NCBI GenBank assembly: GCA_902765485.1
Contig: CACWZZ010000010.1
Coordinates: forward strand, 1-64,000
Direction of reading: 5' to 3'
From: an uncultured Bacteroidales bacterium
Lineage (GTDB): Bacteria > Bacteroidota > Bacteroidia > Bacteroidales > Paludibacteraceae
DNA length: 64,000 nucleotides
Below the pieces are notes generated by a model. The model saw only the letters and a program-made list of their open reading frames with translations. It ran no database searches and was not told the DNA's origin. Shown in pieces: positions 8,183-15,960 of the stretch. The position numbers and the translations under genes were made by a program. Each line of letters starts with the position of its first letter. The stretch's first letter is position 1.

Positions 8183-9589
8183 ATGAAAACAAAACACAAT
8201 AATATATTCTCCCTCCCTTTAGGGAGGGGCGGGGTAGGCCTCTTACTCCTTTGTACATTGTTCGTGGCTTGCAACAAATGGGATAACTCGTTTGCCGTCA
8301 ACGGCGATTGCAAGATAGAGAGCCTGATGTTGGATACCTACACGGGTGTGGTGGATCACGCTGCGCGTACCGTAGTAGTAGGAGTGCCCGAGAACCATGA
8401 TGACCAACTGATGACTATCACGCAGTTGGAACTCTCCGCCGGAGCTACGGCGAACCACAAAGTGGGCGATCAGGTCAATATGACCACCCCGATTGCAGTC
8501 CGTGTGGAGAACGGCAATGTGTTCCAGGACTACAAAGTGTCGGTCAAACATGATGAGGCACGCATCCTCTCTTTCGCGCTGAACGATACCTACGTCGGTA
8601 TCATTGACCAAGTGGCGAAAACGATCAGCGTCTCCGTTCCGATCGGTACGGACATCAAAAACCTCGTTCCGACGGTTAAGACCACAGAGGGAGCGACCCT
8701 CACTCCGCGGAGTGGTATGCCGTGCGACTTTACCAATCCGGTTGAGTTCACCGTTACCTATAACACCGCTTCAACGACCTATACCGTCACGGTGAAAGAG
8801 AAAGGCAACCCGGTTGTTCTCTATCTCGGACTGGCAGAGACCGTAGCGCAACTCAATCCCGAGGAGCAAGAGGCGGTTAACTGGATGCTGGCTAATGTGG
8901 AGAACTCCGACTATGCTTCGTTCACCGATCTGGCAGCCAACCGCGTGGTACTGACCGATTGCAAGGTGATCTGGTGGCATTTCCATGTGGACGGAGGTCT
9001 GGAGGGCAAAGAGCGTTTCGTTCAGGCTACTCCTGAAGTGATGGATCCGCTGGCGCTGGACAAACTGAAGTCTTATTACCAAGCAGGCGGTTCGTTCCTC
9101 CTCACCCGCTATGCCGTTAACCTGCCGTTCTTCTTAGGCGAAGCAGAGTGCTTCCCGAATAACGCTTGGGGCGGCAAAGAGGCAGAAGCAGAGCGTGTAG
9201 GCAGTCCGTGGGAGTTCGCTATCACCGGACATACCGACCATGCCCTCTGGCAGAACCTGACCATGAACCCATCGGCTCTCGACCACGTCTATACCTGCGA
9301 CGAGGGATACAAGATTACCAACTCCACCGCGCAATACCACATTGGTACTGACTGGGGCGGGTATGACGACCGAGAAATGTTCCACCAGAAGACGGGCGCG
9401 TACGACATCGCCGGAGGTAATGACGCCGTAGTGGCTTGGGAGTTCAAGCGCACGGCTGACCACGGTGCAATCGTCTGCATCGGATCCGGATGCTACGACT
9501 GGTACACTACTTCGGATGAAGGAAAAGACTACTACCACCACAACGTGGAGAAGATAACAGAAAATGCGTTTAACTATCTGAAACAATAA
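8183..9589 (+). CDS. Surface glycan-binding lipoprotein (BT1761/DUF4960-like)
   Basis: A 468-residue outer membrane lipoprotein in the position of SusE/SusF or BT1761 in fructan loci. The lipobox FVAC places Cys30 as the lipidated residue. Two or three beta-sandwich repeats follow (about 35-210; each has a T/AxxVxVxVPxxxD pattern), then a larger C-terminal domain (about 215-468) that resembles DUF4960. It probably binds levan or inulin at the cell surface. The signal peptide is unusual: residues about 9-19 (SLPLGRGGVG) are encoded by the GC palindrome element. The start at 8183 is used; an earlier in-frame ATG lies inside repeat sequence. DUF4960 is named from memory of the family. Confidence 0.75.
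   Translation: MKTKHNNIFSLPLGRGGVGLLLLCTLFVACNKWDNSFAVNGDCKIESLMLDTYTGVVDHAARTVVVGVPENHDDQLMTITQLELSAGATANHKVGDQVNMTTPIAVRVENGNVFQDYKVSVKHDEARILSFALNDTYVGIIDQVAKTISVSVPIGTDIKNLVPTVKTTEGATLTPRSGMPCDFTNPVEFTVTYNTASTTYTVTVKEKGNPVVLYLGLAETVAQLNPEEQEAVNWMLANVENSDYASFTDLAANRVVLTDCKVIWWHFHVDGGLEGKERFVQATPEVMDPLALDKLKSYYQAGGSFLLTRYAVNLPFFLGEAECFPNNAWGGKEAEAERVGSPWEFAITGHTDHALWQNLTMNPSALDHVYTCDEGYKITNSTAQYHIGTDWGGYDDREMFHQKTGAYDIAGGNDAVVAWEFKRTADHGAIVCIGSGCYDWYTTSDEGKDYYHHNVEKITENAFNYLKQ
8208..8239 (+). repeat. GC palindrome element, copy 2, inside a signal peptide
   Basis: CTCCCTCCCTTTAGGGAGGG plus the tail GCGGGGTAGG. It is translated in frame as part of the lipoprotein signal peptide of the glycan-binding protein. 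Confidence 0.85.
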
Positions 9590-9595
9590 CGCCTT

Positions 9596-11224
9596 ATGAA
9601 AGCAATAAATAAAATAGCCTTTGTACTTGGTACTTTGTCTCTTGGTACCTTGTTTACAGCCTGCCAGCAGAACATTCCGCAGGAGCAAAAAGACTGGGAG
9701 AGCACAACCGCCTATTTCAATGCCTCGGATGAGACAGTGACGACGACGTATTACAAACCCTCCGTCGGTTCGGTGGGTGACCCTCTGCCGTTCTACGACC
9801 CGGTGGCGAAGGACTATAAGATCCTCTATCTCCATAATTTCGAGCAAAACATGGAGCAGACTTTCCACCCGCTTTGGGGGCTGCAGACCACGGATGCCGC
9901 AACCTATACCCAGATGGGTGAAGTGCTGCCGACCGGATTAGCAGGTGAGCAGGACGCCGCGCTCGGTACCGGATGCATCGTCTATGACGAGAGCGAGAAA
10001 CTGTATTATATCTATTACACCGGCGAGCGGTATAAACCCGCTGCCGATGAGGATAGACAGGTCGTTATGCGCGCTACCAGCCCGGATTTCAAGACGTGGA
10101 CCAAGGATCCGCTCTTCCGTCTCCGCGGCGCCGAATATGGCTATAGTTCCCTCAATTTCCGCGACCCCTATATCTGGCGTATGGACGACGGCTGGCACAT
10201 GATCGTGGCTACCAAACCGATGCCGGCAGGAGCACGTGTAGAGGAGAAAGACGGTTGCTTCGCCGAGTTCACCTCTGCCGACCTCAAGACGTGGGAACAT
10301 AAAGGCAAGTTCTCCAAAATGATCTGGGATCGCTTCATGGAGTGTCCGAACGTGTTCCAAATGGGCGACTGGTGGTATCTCACCTATAGCGACATGGCTG
10401 CTTTCGAGCGCCGCGTGCACTACCTCAAGGGACGTACGATTGACGAACTCAAGGCGGCTACCAATCCTATTTGGCCCGACTCCAAAGAGGGTGCACTCGA
10501 TTGCCGCGCTTTCTATGCAGGAAACACCGCTTCCGACGGTACCGACCGCTATATGTGGGGATGGTGTCCCGAGCGCCGCGGAAAGGATAACACGGATATC
10601 TCTGCTGAGGCTGAACCCAAATGGGGTGGTACCCTCGTTGTGCATAAACTGATGCAACGTGAGGACGGAACGCTCTACCTCGGCGAAGTGCCCGCTATGC
10701 GCGAGAAATACAATGTCGCTAAGGAAGTGAAAGTGGTGAAGAAGTGGGGCGAAGAGGAAGGCAATCTGACGATCGCAGACGGTGTTTATACGATGAAAGC
10801 ATACAGTTCCGTTATGTTCAGCACCCTCGGATACCACAACCACCTCTCTATGACCGTTACGACGGACGACAAAGCAGACCGTTTCGGTATCTCTTTCGTG
10901 CGCGGTGACCGCAAAGACGGCGACAAGACCTACGAGAAATACTATTCCATCATGGTCTGCCCCGATGGCAACAAACATTTCATCCGATTTGAGGAAGAAC
11001 AGGGTGTCTGGGAACTGAAAGGCGGCGGCAGCTACGCTTTCGCTACGCCGGAGGACAACACCTATAAGATCGATATCTATACCGACAACTCCGTCCTCGT
11101 GATGTACATCAACGACCTCGTGGCATACACCCAACGTATCTACGGCATCCAGCGCAACTGCTGGTCTGTCAACTGCTACGAAGGTGGTATGAGCGTCAAA
11201 GACATCCAAATCAAACAATATTAA
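9596..11224 (+). CDS. GH32-like lipoprotein with DUF4975-type C-terminus
   Basis: A 542-residue lipoprotein (lipobox FTAC, Cys23) with a five-bladed beta-propeller fold like families GH32/GH43. The three acidic positions of GH32 can be matched: Asp62 in GDPLPFYDP (nucleophile), Asp190 in FRDPYIW (transition-state stabiliser) and Glu249 in MECPN (acid/base). The C-terminal third is a beta-sandwich. It probably cleaves fructan or fructo-oligosaccharides at the surface or in the periplasm. It differs from the canonical GH32 at 12303, whose nucleophile motif is WMNDPNG. The signal peptide hydrophobic core (VLGTLSLGTLF) is encoded by a reiterated-word stretch at 9619-9656. Confidence 0.75.
   Translation: MKAINKIAFVLGTLSLGTLFTACQQNIPQEQKDWESTTAYFNASDETVTTTYYKPSVGSVGDPLPFYDPVAKDYKILYLHNFEQNMEQTFHPLWGLQTTDAATYTQMGEVLPTGLAGEQDAALGTGCIVYDESEKLYYIYYTGERYKPAADEDRQVVMRATSPDFKTWTKDPLFRLRGAEYGYSSLNFRDPYIWRMDDGWHMIVATKPMPAGARVEEKDGCFAEFTSADLKTWEHKGKFSKMIWDRFMECPNVFQMGDWWYLTYSDMAAFERRVHYLKGRTIDELKAATNPIWPDSKEGALDCRAFYAGNTASDGTDRYMWGWCPERRGKDNTDISAEAEPKWGGTLVVHKLMQREDGTLYLGEVPAMREKYNVAKEVKVVKKWGEEEGNLTIADGVYTMKAYSSVMFSTLGYHNHLSMTVTTDDKADRFGISFVRGDRKDGDKTYEKYYSIMVCPDGNKHFIRFEEEQGVWELKGGGSYAFATPEDNTYKIDIYTDNSVLVMYINDLVAYTQRIYGIQRNCWSVNCYEGGMSVKDIQIKQY
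9619..9656 (+). repeat. Reiterated-word stretch encoding a signal-peptide core
   Basis: TTTGTACTTGGTACTTTG then TCTCTTGGTACCTTG. On the other strand this reads as the ACCAAGTACCAAG words found at 13111 and 49099. It encodes residues about 8-21 of the lipoprotein signal peptide. Confidence 0.6.
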
Positions 11225-11284
11225 TTATTAACCGGAGAAGGGACAGGAATGTGCCTGCCCCTTATCCACAAATTCTTAAAACTT

Positions 11285-12130
11285 ATGAAAAAAATTACTC
11301 TTTTGGCTGCGCTTTTCGCAGCAATGACCATCAATGCAACGGACCTCTGGACCGAGTCCAAACATGTATCATGGAGTGAAGGCGGCGTTCAGATTCAAAA
11401 AGAAGCTTTTGCTGAGGCTCAACCCGGACAGAAGATCGTCGTTAGCTTCACCGGTGCGTCTGACGGTATCGAGTTCAAAGTGATGAATGCTAATTTCGAC
11501 CATCTGGCAGGTAGCCGTGAAGCGGCGTGGATCAGCGGAGACGCTACGTTCGAGCAGTTCCTTACGGCTGCCGCTGTCGATAGTCTGAAGGCACACGGTC
11601 TGGAGATCATTGGCGCAAACTTTACTTGCAACAAAGTAGAATTGCTCGATGGTAAAGCAGAACTCAAAGAAGGTTTCACCGTTTGGACCGGATTCTTCTG
11701 GGCTGACGAATGGAGCACCCTCGAACTCTATTACAACGGCTATGCCGGTGCCGATTGGAGCAAAGCAACCGCGCTCCGCATCTATTCGGAGGCTAACCGC
11801 TCGGACTTTGTGATCAACGTACTGGAAGCGTGGGGTGATGAAGGTAAGATCGCTGACCAGACTGCTATGACTGCAGGCGAAGGTTACATGGAACTCGCTC
11901 TGACCGACGATCTCCGTGCCCGTCTGGCTAATGCAAACCACTGGATGGTTCAGTTCAACAAAGAGGGTGGCGAACCCTTCAATGTAACCGACATCGTGCT
12001 CGTTGGCAACTTCTCAACCGCTATTGACAACACCGTTATTGAGAGCAAGGCTGTCAAGACCATTGAGAACGGACAACTCGTTATTATCAAAAACGGCGTT
12101 CGCTTCAACGCCCTCGGCGCACAGCTCTAA
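11285..12130 (+). CDS. Secreted beta-sandwich protein of the fructan locus
   Basis: A 281-residue exported protein with a signal peptide (MKKITLLAALFAAMTINA). Two beta-sandwich halves (about 20-130 and 135-245) are rich in Trp and aromatic residues, as in carbohydrate-binding modules. The C-terminus carries a tail ENGQLVIIKNGVRFNALGAQ that recurs in the LRR protein ending at 37585, and I infer that it is an export or attachment signal. It lies between the two GH32-type genes, 60 bp after the first. The gap before it has a hairpin (GGGACAGG ... CCTGCCCC). I do not recognise a named family. A role in fructan binding is inferred from context. Confidence 0.65.
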   Translation: MKKITLLAALFAAMTINATDLWTESKHVSWSEGGVQIQKEAFAEAQPGQKIVVSFTGASDGIEFKVMNANFDHLAGSREAAWISGDATFEQFLTAAAVDSLKAHGLEIIGANFTCNKVELLDGKAELKEGFTVWTGFFWADEWSTLELYYNGYAGADWSKATALRIYSEANRSDFVINVLEAWGDEGKIADQTAMTAGEGYMELALTDDLRARLANANHWMVQFNKEGGEPFNVTDIVLVGNFSTAIDNTVIESKAVKTIENGQLVIIKNGVRFNALGAQL

Positions 12131-12180
12131 GATCTGAATGCGGACACAGGTCTGACCCTGCTGCCGGTTCATCCAATCGT

Positions 12181-12237
12181 GTTGCAAAATGTGTTATTTT
12201 TGTTGCAGTGAAACAATTTTAACATATTTTGCAACAT
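12181..12237 (+). promoter_or_regulatory. Operator-like repeats upstream of GH32
   Basis: GTTGCA at 12181 and 12202 and GCAACAT at 12231-12237, five bases before the -33 TTTG. The block from about 12229 to 12276 is nearly identical to that before susC at 3126-3173. Confidence 0.6.
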
Positions 12238-12242
12238 TATTA

Positions 12243-12274
12243 TTTGCGTATATGCGCGAAAAGTAGTACTTTTG
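12243..12274 (+). promoter_or_regulatory. Promoter of the GH32-permease-fructokinase operon
   Basis: TTTG at 12243-12246 followed by CGTAT, and TACTTTTG at 12267-12274, spaced 20 bp. Confidence 0.85.
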
Positions 12275-12302
12275 CACACCGTTTAACAAATCATTTCGTA
12301 TC

Positions 12303-13751
12303 ATGAGAAAATCATTCTTTCCTATTGCCGCTATCTGCATAGCGATTTTGACGGGATGCGCCAAAGCTCCGGCTAACCATCCTACCGATGAACCCTTCCG
12401 TTCTGTGTATCACCATTCTCCGCTTGCGAGTTGGATGAACGACCCCAATGGTATGTTCTACGACGAAGCGAATGGTGTTTGGCACCTTTACTACCAGCAC
12501 AACCCGTTCGGCACGACTTGGGGTCCTATGCATTGGGCTCATTCGACCTCCAAAGACCTCATTCATTGGGAGCATCAGCCTATTGCAATCGCGCCGGATT
12601 CGCTGGGAACGATCTTCTCCGGCTCGGCAGTAATAGACAAGAACAACACGGCCGGCTTCGGCGAGAATGCCCTCATCGCTATCTATACCCAGTCCGAGGT
12701 GTGCGGTCAGAACCAATCTATCTCGTATAGCACGGACGGAGGACAGACCTTCACCGCGTACGAGGGCAACCCGGTGCTGAAGGGCGACATTGCTGATTTC
12801 CGTGACCCGAAAGTGTTCTGGGACGAGATATCCAACCGCTGGATCATGTCGCTTGCTTGCCAGCAAGAGATCCGCTTCTACGGTTCGGCTAACCTCAAAG
12901 ACTGGACTTTCCTCAGCCGTTTCGGCGAAGGATACGGCTGCCACGACGGCGTATGGGAGTGCCCGGACTTGGTTAAGTTACAAAGTGACAAAGGACAAGG
13001 GACTAAGGAAAGCAAATGGGTGTTGCTCGTCAATATCAACCCGGGTGGACCGTTCGGCGGATCGGCTACCCAATATTTCGTTGGAGACTGGGACGGAAAG
13101 GAGTTTAATGAAGGACCAAGTAACCAAGTACCAAGTACCAAGTGGCTGGACTACGGCAAGGACCATTATGCTACGGTGACGTGGGCATACGCGCCGGAGG
13201 ACCGCATTGTGGCGATCGGATGGATGAGCAACTGGCAATACGCCAACCAGCTGCCGACCGTTGCTTTCCGTTCGCAGAACACCGTTGCCCGCGATCTGAG
13301 TCTTTATATTGACGACGAGGGCGAGTACCGCGTTGCGGTCAAACCGTCCCCCGAATCGCTTGCCATTCGCGGAGAGGAGATCAAACGTCCGTCAGACGCT
13401 TGTGTCATTGATCTGGAGCTGGACGGCTCACGCGACGCACTCATCACCCTCTCTAATGATAAAGGAGAGAAAGTGGTGATGACCCTCGATGTGCACCGCC
13501 AGACCTTCTCCATGGACCGCACCGCGTCCGGCGACTGCTCTTTCTCTCATGATTTCGCAGCCAACACCACTACGCCGCTCTTCGTTAAACGGGACACTTA
13601 CCATCTGATCCTTTTCATCGACCATTGCTCGATCGAGGCGTTCGACAGCGAAGGCGCATGGGCAATGACCAACCTCGTCTTCCCCTCCGTACCCTACAAC
13701 CATCTGGACGTACAGGGCGGCGAGGCGAAGATATATAATTTGAAGATTTGA
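12303..13751 (+). CDS. GH32 beta-fructosidase (levanase/inulinase type) lipoprotein
   Basis: A 482-residue glycoside hydrolase family 32 enzyme that releases fructose from fructans. It has a lipoprotein signal ending LTGC. The catalytic residues are all visible: Asp47 in WMNDPNG, Asp168 in FRDPK and Glu219 in WECPD. The five-bladed propeller is followed by the usual C-terminal beta-sandwich (about 355-482). Two short word-repeat insertions, encoding KLQSDKGQGTKESK and NQVPSTKW, interrupt loops of the propeller. The stop codon lies in another repeat. It heads a second fructan operon with its own promoter and operator and is followed by permease and fructokinase. Exo versus endo action and linkage preference cannot be read from sequence. 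Confidence 0.93.
   Translation: MRKSFFPIAAICIAILTGCAKAPANHPTDEPFRSVYHHSPLASWMNDPNGMFYDEANGVWHLYYQHNPFGTTWGPMHWAHSTSKDLIHWEHQPIAIAPDSLGTIFSGSAVIDKNNTAGFGENALIAIYTQSEVCGQNQSISYSTDGGQTFTAYEGNPVLKGDIADFRDPKVFWDEISNRWIMSLACQQEIRFYGSANLKDWTFLSRFGEGYGCHDGVWECPDLVKLQSDKGQGTKESKWVLLVNINPGGPFGGSATQYFVGDWDGKEFNEGPSNQVPSTKWLDYGKDHYATVTWAYAPEDRIVAIGWMSNWQYANQLPTVAFRSQNTVARDLSLYIDDEGEYRVAVKPSPESLAIRGEEIKRPSDACVIDLELDGSRDALITLSNDKGEKVVMTLDVHRQTFSMDRTASGDCSFSHDFAANTTTPLFVKRDTYHLILFIDHCSIEAFDSEGAWAMTNLVFPSVPYNHLDVQGGEAKIYNLKI
12974..13015 (+). repeat. In-frame reiterated-word element (AAGTGACAAAGGACAAGGGAC type)
   Basis: AAGTTACAAAGTGACAAAGG and ACAAGGGACTAAGG words inside the GH32 gene, in frame, encoding KLQSDKGQGTKES about ten residues after the acid/base motif. 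Confidence 0.7.
13111..13145 (+). repeat. In-frame reiterated-word element (ACCAAGTACCAAGT type)
   Basis: AAGGACCAAGTAACCAAG and TACCAAGTACCAAGTGG within the GH32 gene, in frame, encoding GPSNQVPSTKW. The same words appear in the glycosyltransferase (49099-49155). Confidence 0.8.
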
Positions 13752-13783
13752 AAATTTGAAGATTTGAAAATTTAAAATACCAT
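13738..13783 (+). repeat. Reiterated-word element supplying the GH32 stop codon
   Basis: TTTGAAGATTTGAAAA repeated. The last codons of GH32 (YNLKI) and its TGA stop are made of these words, and the element runs to the ATG of the permease. Related words are inside the metallo-hydrolase at 51886. Confidence 0.8.
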
Positions 13784-13784
13784 T

Positions 13785-14933
13785 ATGAAAACATCTAAAT
13801 TTGCTTTGCTCTCCGTGATGCTTTGTTTCTTCACGATGGGCTTTGTGGACCTCGTAGGAATTGCGTCCAACTATGTACAGCAGGATCTCGGTCTGACGCA
13901 TGCGCAAGCGAACATCATGCCTTCGCTCGTCTTCTTCTGGTTCCTGATCTTCTCCGTGCCTACCGGCATGCTGATGAATAAAATCGGACGGAAGAAAACG
14001 GTTCTCCTCTCGATCATTGTTACCGTTCTGTCGCTCCTCCTGCCGCTCTGCGGAGAGAGCTATGCGCTGATGCTATGCGCTTTCTCGCTCCTGGGTATAG
14101 GCAATGCACTGATGCAGACGTCCCTTAACCCGCTGGTGTCCAATATCGTCACGGGCAACCTCTCTTCGACTCTGACCTTTGGTCAGTTCGTCAAGGCGAT
14201 CGCTTCGTTCCTTGCGCCGTATATCGCGATGTGGGGAGCAACGGCAGCCATCCCGTCGATGGGCTTGGGATGGAAAGTGCTGTTCCCGATCTATGCTGTT
14301 ATCGGTATCATAGCTATCCTCGCGCTGGTGTTCACCTCGATTCATGAGGAGCCGGTGGCAAAAGGCTCGTCCTTTGCGGAGTGCTTCAAACTGCTGGGTA
14401 AACCGTTTATCCTTCTTTGCTTCCTTGGTATCATGTGCCATGTGGGTATTGATGTGGGTACCAACACGACCGCGCCGAAGATCCTGATGGAGCGTCTGGG
14501 AATGGACCTCGCAGCCGCGGGATTTGCGACCTCGCTCTATTTCATCTTCCGTACGATCGGCTGTCTCTCCGGCTCGGCGATCCTGCGTCTCATCCCGGAG
14601 AAAGTGTTCTTTGCGATCTCCGTCTGCATGATCATTGCGGCTATGATCCTGTTGGCGGTCGGCGACGCGCAATGGGTGCTCTATACCGGTATCGCGCTGG
14701 TAGGGTTCGGCAACAGCAATATCTTCTCGATCTGCTTTGCGCAGGCGCTGAATCACGACCCCGACCACAAGAACGAGATTTCGGGTCTTATGATCATGGG
14801 TCTGTTCGGCGGAACGATCTTCCCGCTCTGCATGGGTGTGATGTCGGATCTTATGGGCTCGCTCGGTGCCGTCCTCGTTATGGCGCTCGGTGCGGCATAC
14901 CTGACGTTCTTTACTGTAAAAATCAAACAATAA
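13785..14933 (+). CDS. MFS sugar permease (fructose, FucP/BT1758-like)
   Basis: A 382-residue inner membrane transporter of the major facilitator superfamily with about twelve hydrophobic helices. It is similar in layout to the fucose/glucose permease family used for fructose in Bacteroides fructan loci. The loop motif GMLMNKIGRKK between helices 2 and 3 is the MFS signature (G-x-x-x-D/N-x-x-G-R-K). It lies between GH32 and fructokinase, with 8 bp to the latter, so released fructose would be imported and phosphorylated by one operon. Substrate is inferred from this context. Confidence 0.85.
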   Translation: MKTSKFALLSVMLCFFTMGFVDLVGIASNYVQQDLGLTHAQANIMPSLVFFWFLIFSVPTGMLMNKIGRKKTVLLSIIVTVLSLLLPLCGESYALMLCAFSLLGIGNALMQTSLNPLVSNIVTGNLSSTLTFGQFVKAIASFLAPYIAMWGATAAIPSMGLGWKVLFPIYAVIGIIAILALVFTSIHEEPVAKGSSFAECFKLLGKPFILLCFLGIMCHVGIDVGTNTTAPKILMERLGMDLAAAGFATSLYFIFRTIGCLSGSAILRLIPEKVFFAISVCMIIAAMILLAVGDAQWVLYTGIALVGFGNSNIFSICFAQALNHDPDHKNEISGLMIMGLFGGTIFPLCMGVMSDLMGSLGAVLVMALGAAYLTFFTVKIKQ

Positions 14934-14940
14934 TACTACT

Positions 14941-15843
14941 ATGAAACACGTAATTGGAATAGGTGAGGCGCTGTTTGACTGCCTCCCGGAGGGACGCAAA
15001 CTCGGAGGCGCTCCTGCTAACTTCGCATACCATGTGTCGCAATTCGGACTCAACGGATGCGTTATATCTGCTATCGGAAACGATGAACTGGGCGACGAGA
15101 TCGTCGAGAAATTCAATGCCGTTCATTTGAAACATATTCTGCCGCGGGTGGAGCAGCCGACCGGAACGGTCAAGGTAACGCTGGACGAGAAGGGCGTGCC
15201 GCAGTATGAGATCTGTCTCGGTGTGGCTTGGGATAACATCCCTCTGACCGACGAAATGCTCTCTGTAGCCCGTCAGGCGCAAGCCGTCTGCTTCGGTTCG
15301 CTGGCTCAACGCTCGGAGACGAGCCGCAAGACTATTCACGCTTTCCTCGACGCAACGCCTGCAGACGCGCTGCGCGTGTTCGACATCAACCTGCGTCAGT
15401 CGTGGTACACCGCTGAAGTGATTGCTGAGTCGCTCCAGCGCGCAAACATACTGAAGATCAACGATGAGGAACTGGATGTAGTAGCTACCATGTTGCTCGG
15501 CGAACCTACTATTCCCGAACACCTGATCGCCGAGGATGCCGAGAAAACGCGCCGTATCTGCCGTGAACTCATCAGCCGGTATGACCTCGACATGTTGATC
15601 CTCACTTGTGGTGCGATCGGTTCGTACGTCTTCACGATGGAGGAAGAGAGTTATATTACTACTCCGAAAGTGAAAGTGGCGGACACCGTAGGAGCCGGAG
15701 ACAGCTTCACTGCTACCTTCGTAGCACAGCTCCTGCTGGGCAAACCGATCCCCGAGGCGCATAAGAAAGCCGTTGACGTCTCTGCCTTCGTCTGCACCCA
15801 GAACGGCGCTATGCCTGTCCTCCCTGAGGAATTAAAAGTGTAA
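14941..15843 (+). CDS. Fructokinase, PfkB family
   Basis: A 300-residue cytoplasmic ribokinase-family sugar kinase that should convert fructose to fructose-6-phosphate. The N-terminal substrate motif (KLGGAPANFAYH) and C-terminal ATP and catalytic motif (DTVGAGDSFTA, with the catalytic Asp) are intact. It is the last gene of the fructan operon and is followed by two hairpins and a strong terminator. The gene order regulator-SusC-SusD-binding protein-GH32-permease-fructokinase matches known Bacteroides levan loci and supports fructose over other sugars. Confidence 0.9.
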   Translation: MKHVIGIGEALFDCLPEGRKLGGAPANFAYHVSQFGLNGCVISAIGNDELGDEIVEKFNAVHLKHILPRVEQPTGTVKVTLDEKGVPQYEICLGVAWDNIPLTDEMLSVARQAQAVCFGSLAQRSETSRKTIHAFLDATPADALRVFDINLRQSWYTAEVIAESLQRANILKINDEELDVVATMLLGEPTIPEHLIAEDAEKTRRICRELISRYDLDMLILTCGAIGSYVFTMEEESYITTPKVKVADTVGAGDSFTATFVAQLLLGKPIPEAHKKAVDVSAFVCTQNGAMPVLPEELKV

Positions 15844-15888
15844 TGGTCTAAAGGCTGTTCAAAAGGTTTATAGCGGCAGAGCCGCACA

Positions 15889-15926
15889 ACACAAAAAATC
15901 GCCCGAAACGGCGATTTTTTTTGTGT
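15889..15926. terminator. Strong intrinsic terminator of the fructan operon
   Basis: ACACAAAAAATCGCC pairs with GGCGATTTTTTTTGTGT around a small loop. A smaller hairpin (GCGGC-AGA-GCCGC) precedes it. The T-run again overlaps the -33 box of the next promoter. Confidence 0.9.
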
Positions 15927-15951
15927 ATGTCAGAAAAAAGCAGTACTTTTG
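15920..15951 (+). promoter_or_regulatory. Promoter of uvrD
   Basis: TTTG at 15920-15923 followed by TGTAT, and TACTTTTG at 15944-15951. The ATG is only nine bases after the -7 box, so the mRNA should be leaderless or nearly so. Confidence 0.85.
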
Positions 15952-15960
15952 TAGCCGCTT

